11,999 nt of DNA. Origin: an uncultured Saprospiraceae bacterium. Lineage in GTDB: Bacteria > Bacteroidota > Bacteroidia > Chitinophagales > Saprospiraceae. Both the position numbers and the translations under genes were made by a program. Under the pieces are notes generated by a model. The model was not told the DNA's origin, ran no database searches, and worked only from the letters and a program-made list of their open reading frames with translations. The stretch covers positions 1 to 11,999 of the forward strand of contig CALDEO010000075.1 in the NCBI GenBank assembly GCA_937942465.1, given 5' to 3'. Every line of letters starts with the position of its first letter. Position 1 is the stretch's first letter. Shown piece by piece: positions 7,809 through 11,999 of this stretch.

Positions 7809-8603
7809 ATGAGACAAACACTATTTACACTACTAGGTATCCTATTTTTACTAAGCTCAAGCAATACAGCTACAGCTCAAAACTTTGAAGAAGATATACG
7901 CAAACTTTACGGAGGAGCGGAGATCGGATTGTCATTGCCGGCTATTCTAAATCAGAATAACTATGGATATAGTGAGTTAAATTATAAAGTAAGTACTGCA
8001 GTTCAGTTTTCTGTACATGCGGGAGTAGATATCCACAATAAGCATAATATTCAAGCTGGAATTCAATTTGGTAGCTCAGGGCAGAGTTACAAGGATATTA
8101 TCGGTGATACCGAAAACGAAAAGGAAGTAAATTTCACATATCTATATGTACCTATTACTTACAAGAGAGTTCTTGGCGAACAAAGGGGTTTTGCATACGG
8201 TAAGCTTAATACATATTTACTAGGTGGTATCCAACCAGGGTTCATGACATCGTCAAGCGTTGATTGGTTTATAGATGGAGCAGAAGTAGAAATGCTAGAC
8301 TTTATCAATCAAAAAGACAACAATCAAAACTATGATCTAATAGTTGCAGAGCAAGGAACTGATTTTTCTGATTCTGATCTATATCGTGCCTTTGATTTGA
8401 ATATACTATTTGGCGGTGGTTTTCAATACTTCCAGACAGAGCGAATCATGGTATATTTTGAGCTTAGAGGTGGTGTCGGAGTGATGGACATCAATGACAA
8501 TAGTTGGAGATATGATAACAACAAAGGAGTATACAGACCATCTCTCAATTCATTTGCAAGTATCAGAATAGGAGTTAACTACTACTTGAAGAATGGGTTT
8601 TAA
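7809..8603 (+). CDS. Outer-membrane beta-barrel protein (porin-like, PorT/OMP_b-brl type)
   Basis: 264 residues from the ATG at 7809, chosen because it gives a clean signal peptide (MRQTLFTLLGILFLLSSSNTATAQ, cleavage near residue 23-24); an upstream in-frame GTG at 7737 would add 24 aromatic/Ile-rich residues and would place the -7 element inside the gene. The mature protein alternates hydrophobic and polar residues in strands of 8-12, such as VSTAVQFSVHAGVDI, NIQAGIQFGSSGQSY, FNLNILFGGGFQYF-like segments, IMVYFELRGGVGVMDI and FASIRIGVNYYLKNGF, ending in a terminal Phe, as is usual for barrels recognised by BamA. About eight to ten strands are likely. The ligand and function are unknown. It stands alone between a terminator and a gene-free spacer. 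Confidence 0.8.
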   Translation: MRQTLFTLLGILFLLSSSNTATAQNFEEDIRKLYGGAEIGLSLPAILNQNNYGYSELNYKVSTAVQFSVHAGVDIHNKHNIQAGIQFGSSGQSYKDIIGDTENEKEVNFTYLYVPITYKRVLGEQRGFAYGKLNTYLLGGIQPGFMTSSSVDWFIDGAEVEMLDFINQKDNNQNYDLIVAEQGTDFSDSDLYRAFDLNILFGGGFQYFQTERIMVYFELRGGVGVMDINDNSWRYDNNKGVYRPSLNSFASIRIGVNYYLKNGF

Positions 8604-8888
8604 GCATCGCTAACTTTACTTATTTTATATTTAACTGATCCAAAGGACAAACGTAACCAATACTTCGGTTCGCTAGTATTGTCATCTATTCAAACTATAA
8701 TCGGCTAAAACCAATATGCCGACCAACAGCTTATAACTTATATTAGCGTATAAGTGCAACGAAAAACATTCATTAAACATTGTACTAATTCATATTATTT
8801 ATTTCTATATTTGTAAAAAAATATAGGGCAGATTGCAAAAAAAACAAAAAATCGGCCTTCTTATAAATCTTATTATCAAAATTAAACA
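8604..8888. other. Intergenic spacer with three short inverted repeats
   Basis: No open reading frame of note. In order: CAATACT/AGTATTG (8658-8664 and 8675-8681, 10-nt loop), TCGGC/GCCGA (8701-8705 and 8718-8722) and CTTATA/TATAAG (8730-8735 and 8749-8754). None is followed by a good T-run, so none is a convincing terminator for the gene ending at 8603. A promoter and a 5' leader for the next gene occupy 8780-8888. Confidence 0.5.
8780..8813 (+). promoter_or_regulatory. Bacteroidota-type promoter for the gene at 8889
   Basis: TTG (8780-8782), a 23-bp spacer, then TATATTTG (8806-8813) matches the published pattern TTG-N17-23-TAnnTTTG. Transcription would begin near 8820, giving a leader of about 70 nt. 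The leader holds a possible hairpin, GGCAGATT (8827-8834) with AATCGGCC (8850-8857), one mismatch, across an A-rich loop. Confidence 0.65.
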
Positions 8889-9536
8889 ATGAAATCAATG
8901 AAAAATTTGTTCATGTTACTGTGTTTGGGTATGCTAATGCAAAGCTGTATTTCTAACAAAACTTTCCAAACAGCAAGAGTAACACCGGTAGGTGAAAAAG
9001 GATTCGGAATGGGAGTAGCACTTCCTAAAGCTGATTTCTACGATATCGACGAAAATGGAGATGTGACCGATACAACAAGTATTGGTGGTTTTGCTGGAGA
9101 ATTTTTCTTCAGAACGGGTATAACAGAAAAAGTAGACGTAGGTGTAAACCTTACTTTATTAGGTACAAGTGGTGCTGATATTAAGTACCAATTTTTAGGT
9201 GATGCTGAGTCTAAGCTTGCAGGATCTATTGGTGCTGGGTTTGGTTATCTTTCGTTCAATGCTGGGGAGGAAGACGCTTCTAATACAATTATTGATATTG
9301 CTATTCCTGCATACTTCTCATATCACCCTACTAAAGCGATAGGTGTATATGCTTCTCCTAAGTACATATTCAGAAAAGCGGGTTCTAACTCTAGTAACTT
9401 TGGAGGTGTAGCCGGATTAAGAATAGGTGGAGAAAGAAACGGTCTATTCATAGAATATGGTTACTTAAAATCAACTGATGATGCATACACAGATCAAACT
9501 CAATTGAATGTTGGATTTGGTATCGGTATCAGATAA
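8889..9536 (+). CDS. Barrel-like envelope protein with lipoprotein signal, function unknown
   Basis: 215 residues from the ATG at 8889; an in-frame ATG at 8898 is an alternative that leaves the signal intact. A lipoprotein signal ends at lipobox LMQSC (Cys20), followed by ISNKTF, with no acidic surface-export signal, so anchoring in the inner leaflet of the outer membrane is the simplest guess. The mature part reads as amphipathic beta-strands with many Gly: GFGMGVALPKADFY, GGFAGEFFFRTGI, VDVGVNLTLLG, LAGSIGAGFGYLSF, AIPAYFSYHP, IGVYASPKYIF, GVAGLRIGG, GLFIEYGYL, LNVGFGIGIR. It resembles the small outer-membrane beta-barrel domains common in Bacteroidota. A lipidated barrel is unusual but known in this phylum. 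I do not recognise a specific family. It forms its own transcription unit with promoter and terminator. Confidence 0.78.
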   Translation: MKSMKNLFMLLCLGMLMQSCISNKTFQTARVTPVGEKGFGMGVALPKADFYDIDENGDVTDTTSIGGFAGEFFFRTGITEKVDVGVNLTLLGTSGADIKYQFLGDAESKLAGSIGAGFGYLSFNAGEEDASNTIIDIAIPAYFSYHPTKAIGVYASPKYIFRKAGSNSSNFGGVAGLRIGGERNGLFIEYGYLKSTDDAYTDQTQLNVGFGIGIR

Positions 9537-9605
9537 TATTAAAATGTATAGATATAAAAAGTAAGTTATTCATTACTAATATTGAAAATTATACTTTTAT
9601 AAACT

Positions 9606-9639
9606 AAGCCACTTCATTGAAAAATGTAGTGGCTTTTTT
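9606..9639 (+). terminator. Intrinsic terminator after the gene ending at 9536
   Basis: AAGCCACT (9606-9613) pairs with AGTGGCTT (9628-9635). The loop adds CATT (9615-9618) with AATG (9623-9626) across one T/T mismatch. The stem runs into six T residues (9634-9639). Confidence 0.85.
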
Positions 9640-9989
9640 GATCTAGTGCCTTGTTATACCATTTAGTATTCTATATGTACCATTAAACAAATTAGAAAAT
9701 TTTGGCAACTACTAGATAAAACGCAATCATCAATATAACTATCGCAATGCCAGACTAAACATAACAATTGTAAAATATACTTTTAATTATCCGGTATTAT
9801 GAATTCTAATTGAGACTAGACAGGTAACGCCGCCTGATACAATATAAACGATTCCTGATTTATGCTAGGCACTTACATATAGGAACAGGTTACTACAGTT
9901 GACTACCACTACGATTTTTCTAAAATTGAGTACAACAAATATAAGGAGTAAACCGAAAGTATAAATGTGCTAACTTCTCTAGATCAATT
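9640..9989. other. Gene-free stretch of 350 bp
   Basis: Every ATG I followed on either strand hits a stop within about 15 codons, and there is no tRNA cloverleaf or long repeat. The only signal is CAAATATA at 9936-9943, which on the minus strand reads TATATTTG, a perfect -7 element, but without a TTG at the -33 distance. A few short related strings around CAGGTAAC (9820s) and CAGGTTAC (9880s) may be chance. Confidence 0.5.
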
Positions 9990-10385
9990 TTATATACTCT
10001 CTAACTGAGCATTTTTTTTCTGAGCATTCGCACGTAAGTGCATAAAGTGAGCCGTTGCAATAGATAAACCTCCAATAATGGATGTCATAATCTCAAAATG
10101 ACGAGGTAGAAATCGACCCGTAAAGATAATCGCAAAGCCTACTGCCGCAATAATAACGAATGTAGGGTTGCCAGTCTTGCTGTAAGAGCTCCAAAGAGAC
10201 TTATAAGCAAATATGACAGCGATGACTAAAATGAAGTTGTCAAACCCGTGACTATGCTCGCCCATCAAACCACTACTTGCTGACAATGATGCCAGTATAG
10301 GCAGCGCTGCACAGTGTATGGCACACGTGATACTCGCTATAATAGCGATGAGGTCATAATATTTTTGATGTAATCTTCTAAGCAT
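9990..10385 (-). CDS. MerC-domain inner-membrane protein, putatively metal-related
   Basis: 131 residues from the ATG at 10385; an in-frame TTG at 10394 lies inside the inverted repeat and is unlikely to be the start. Four membrane segments: about 11-38, 50-66, 75-91 and 98-117. The first carries the MerC-type cysteine pair Cys21 and Cys25 in TCAIHCAALP, with His24 and the conserved Pro29. A short loop with GEHSHGFDN follows. The second cysteine pair near the C-terminus of Tn21 MerC is absent; the tail is HLRANAQKKNAQLESI. MerC of mercury operons imports Hg(II). Chromosomal MerC-domain proteins of marine Bacteroidota lack mer neighbours, and there are none here, so mercury resistance should not be assumed. 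The operator pair upstream suggests control by a Fur-superfamily metal sensor; transport of zinc or another metal is an inference. Confidence 0.85.
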   Translation of the reverse strand: MLRRLHQKYYDLIAIIASITCAIHCAALPILASLSASSGLMGEHSHGFDNFILVIAVIFAYKSLWSSYSKTGNPTFVIIAAVGFAIIFTGRFLPRHFEIMTSIIGGLSIATAHFMHLRANAQKKNAQLESI

Positions 10386-10389
10386 AAAA

Positions 10390-10404
10390 TGCAACTCTGT
10401 TGCG
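10390..10404. promoter_or_regulatory. Inverted repeat, proximal putative Fur-family operator of the MerC gene
   Basis: TGCAACTCTGTTGCG is a degenerate 7-1-7 repeat: GCAAC and GTTGC are perfectly symmetric about C10397. It ends 5 bp before the start codon at 10385, where a bound protein would block the start site of transcription or translation. It matches the distal copy (10430-10444) at 11 of 15 positions or better depending on strand, and the centres lie 40 bp apart, close to four helical turns. Confidence 0.6.
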
Positions 10405-10432
10405 AATATATGCTGTTAAACGCCATCAATGC
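10405..10432 (-). promoter_or_regulatory. Possible promoter of the MerC gene lying between the two operators
   Basis: On the minus strand TTG is followed after 16 bp by TATATTCG, one mismatch from TAnnTTTG, with the spacer one base shorter than the usual 17-23. The TTG abuts the distal inverted repeat and the -7-like element abuts the proximal one, so both operators would cover promoter contacts. Weak alone, supported by its position. Confidence 0.4.
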
Positions 10433-10444
10433 AACATTGTTGCA
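10430..10444. promoter_or_regulatory. Perfect 7-1-7 inverted repeat, distal putative Fur-family operator
   Basis: TGCAACATTGTTGCA is a perfect palindrome of two heptamers around one central base (T10437). The 7-1-7 layout and the leading TG are those of Fur-superfamily boxes such as TGATAAT-n-ATTATCA. It sits 2 bp beyond the stop codon of the 481-aa gene and 45 bp before the MerC start. The symmetry is read directly; the cognate regulator (Zur, Fur or another) is inferred and is not in the window. Confidence 0.65.
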
Positions 10445-10446
10445 AT

Positions 10447-11892
10447 TTATTTCATAATTATCTGATCATCGTCTAGTATGATTTCGATCATTTCTGACTC
10501 TTTTAAGTCAGATCTAAGCTTCAACTCTACCTTCTCACCATTATAATCATATGATAAACCTACTGTATTGGGTGGTCTCTTACCTATTGTTTCTGCATGT
10601 ACAAGTAGGTAATTCTTACCTTCTTTATTGAGCTGTAGATTGAGCACTGTAGGCTTGGCCTCTATTTTATAGTTTTCTAATATCCAATCCCCATTAAAGT
10701 TGATCGATACGATATCATCATCCTGTATCATTGACTCATATAGCTTCAACAAGAACACTGTGGTATCTGCATTGATCGTATACTTAGAGTTGATAACCTT
10801 TCTACTTTTAAGCTTCTTAGGTAGCGCTTTGATATCAGGGTCTGTACTGGCAATAATACCAGACTCATTCATTTTTTCTGGATAGATGACCTTATAGTAA
10901 TGAGGTACTTCGATCATGTTGAGCACCGGTAAGTCTAGTACTTCGATCAATTGATTGATCTCATACACATAGCCATTGCCATATCTATTAAACTTGTTGA
11001 TCACATCACTATTGTGATAAAAGTAAAACTTACCATACAGCTTATACTCCTCGTCTACGGTTGCCTCATCATAAAACCGTACTGCCGATGTTACAACATC
11101 TTTGGACTGTGCCATGATATTATTGAACCTACGAGTGTATTGCTTTGGTGACATGCCACTACGCTTGTAGTTAACAAACTTGCCCGTAGCCTTTCTTTGA
11201 ACATTGATTAACTGCTCGAAATTTTCATCATTTTTATTTCTTAATGCATCTAGGATATTCCAAGTCGCATCATGATTACTTAAAAGTAAATTCATAAGCT
11301 CCTTATCGTTCGTACCGAGTTGTGCAGTATTCTGACCAGCTTTTGCAATGGTAGCCTTCATGTTTTTGGTCAGTGCATAGAACTCATCATATAGACTCAC
11401 ACCTGTCTCCAGTAGGTCGTATACTTTTTGCAGTTGAGCACGGTCGGTTAGATCTGAGTTGTCTATTGTCTGATCCAACTTAAAACGCAATGCATTGACT
11501 CTAGTCGTTATCTCTTTCATCTCTGTAGAGATCCCATGCAGCTGTCTTGACGTACCTTCTGGTAAGCCTCTACTTTTTAGTTTAGCACTATTGTACCATT
11601 CGTATGGAGACTTCTCATAGAACCAGTGATCAGGATCATCAAATATATCGAAGGTGATATCCTTGTTGCTATAATAGTTGAACTGCTCCCCGTCCAGATC
11701 TACGTACTTATTGATTTCTTGGTTGAAGTTCTCCAATAGTCTATGTACTATCAATAAACCATGAATAGATTCATTAGTAAATTGTACGTAGTCGTTTAAT
11801 GCTGAGAGTTCTGATTTGCTAGCTACTTTCTGCGCTTGCTGACTTGTCGTTAATGAAAACAACAAAAACCCAATAAATAAAATCTGTTTCAT
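10447..11892 (-). CDS. Secreted/periplasmic protein of unknown function with C-terminal beta module
   Basis: 481 residues. A signal peptide covers 1-20 or so (MKQILFIGFLLFSLTTSQQAQ), without a lipobox, so the protein should be released to the periplasm or outside; there is no T9SS sorting domain. Residues ~25-280 are mostly helical and charged, with possible coiled-coil stretches (120-145, 195-235). Residues ~285-340 contain LYGKFYFYHNSDVINKF, YGNGYVYEINQL and IEVPHYYKVIYP. Residues ~375-472 form a beta-rich module: MIQDDDIVSINFNGDWILEN, AKPTVLNLQL, NYLLVHAETIGKRPPNT, GEKVELKLRSDLKES. I recognise this last pattern (DDDIVSINFNG, then AE-x-IG-x-x-PPNT) from other large Bacteroidota envelope proteins but know no named function for it. 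I see no cysteine. The MerC gene follows 61 bp downstream on the same strand. Confidence 0.82.
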   Translation of the reverse strand: MKQILFIGFLLFSLTTSQQAQKVASKSELSALNDYVQFTNESIHGLLIVHRLLENFNQEINKYVDLDGEQFNYYSNKDITFDIFDDPDHWFYEKSPYEWYNSAKLKSRGLPEGTSRQLHGISTEMKEITTRVNALRFKLDQTIDNSDLTDRAQLQKVYDLLETGVSLYDEFYALTKNMKATIAKAGQNTAQLGTNDKELMNLLLSNHDATWNILDALRNKNDENFEQLINVQRKATGKFVNYKRSGMSPKQYTRRFNNIMAQSKDVVTSAVRFYDEATVDEEYKLYGKFYFYHNSDVINKFNRYGNGYVYEINQLIEVLDLPVLNMIEVPHYYKVIYPEKMNESGIIASTDPDIKALPKKLKSRKVINSKYTINADTTVFLLKLYESMIQDDDIVSINFNGDWILENYKIEAKPTVLNLQLNKEGKNYLLVHAETIGKRPPNTVGLSYDYNGEKVELKLRSDLKESEMIEIILDDDQIIMK

Positions 11893-11911
11893 AATAAGTT
11901 ATAACTTACTA

Positions 11912-11919
11912 CAAACATA
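11912..11919 (-). promoter_or_regulatory. -7 promoter element for the 481-aa gene
   Basis: On the minus strand the bases read TATGTTTG, a full match to TAnnTTTG, ending 19 bp before the start codon at 11892. There is no TTG at the expected -33 spacing. The implied leader is about 13 nt, similar to that proposed for the gene at 7809. Confidence 0.55.
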
Positions 11920-11999
11920 GATATAATTTATATAGAATAAAACATTATATATAGAAGCTTGACAGACTTATGTTATAATTAAGCTTTTCTTAGAGTTTT

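Noticed and set aside
11955..11986. Inverted AAGCTT pair with a following T-rich stretch, and an embedded TTGACA/TATAAT look-alike
   Set aside because: AAGCTT is self-palindromic so the repeat is cheap, the T-run is short and broken, and the -35/-10 spacing is only 9 bp; E. coli-type boxes are also not expected in Bacteroidota.

Overview
The window is AT-rich chromosomal DNA from a marine or environmental member of the Bacteroidota, probably near the Saprospiria, Cytophagia or Flavobacteriia; the exact class cannot be fixed by eye. Evidence for the phylum: a gliding-motility/type IX secretion (T9SS) type B C-terminal domain, a PorZ homologue, BshA of bacillithiol synthesis, several lipoprotein and beta-barrel envelope proteins, promoter elements of the form TAnnTTTG, and almost no Shine-Dalgarno sequences. 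There are 11 protein genes (one cut by the left edge). I see no rRNA, tRNA, CRISPR array, insertion sequence or phage gene.

Layout. 1-812 (+): C-terminal end of a large secreted repeat protein with a T9SS type B sorting domain. 927-1322 (-): small lipoprotein of unknown function. 1426-2049 (-): HAD-family phosphatase-like protein. 2212-4545 (+): PorZ, part of the T9SS cell-surface attachment complex. 4600-5742 (-): BshA, converging on porZ. 5969-6868 (+): MerR-type regulator with a cobalamin-binding module of CarH/LitR type, divergent from bshA. 6940-7608 (+): YceI-family lipoprotein, followed by a strong terminator. 7809-8603 (+): outer-membrane beta-barrel protein. 8889-9536 (+): second barrel-like protein with a lipoprotein signal, with its own promoter and terminator. 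9640-9989: gene-free. 9990-10385 (-): MerC-domain membrane protein behind two Fur-type inverted repeats. 10447-11892 (-): secreted protein of unknown function with a recognisable but unnamed C-terminal beta module.

How the genes relate. Two functional threads are visible. One is the T9SS: a type B cargo protein at the left edge and PorZ a little further on, although they are not one operon. The other is envelope and stress biology: BshA (low-molecular-weight thiol), a putative B12/light-responsive regulator followed by a polyisoprenoid-binding-type YceI protein, and a MerC-type protein that looks metal-regulated. Most genes appear to be single transcription units. The likeliest co-transcribed pairs are merR-yceI (71-bp gap, no promoter seen between) and possibly the 481-aa gene with merC (61-bp gap, but with a putative internal promoter and operators).

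Most of the window is ordinary. The points most worth a second look are the paired 7-1-7 inverted repeats before the MerC gene, the nearly intact cobalamin-photoreceptor motifs with an imperfect dyad just upstream of that regulator, and the uncharacterised 481-aa secreted protein.
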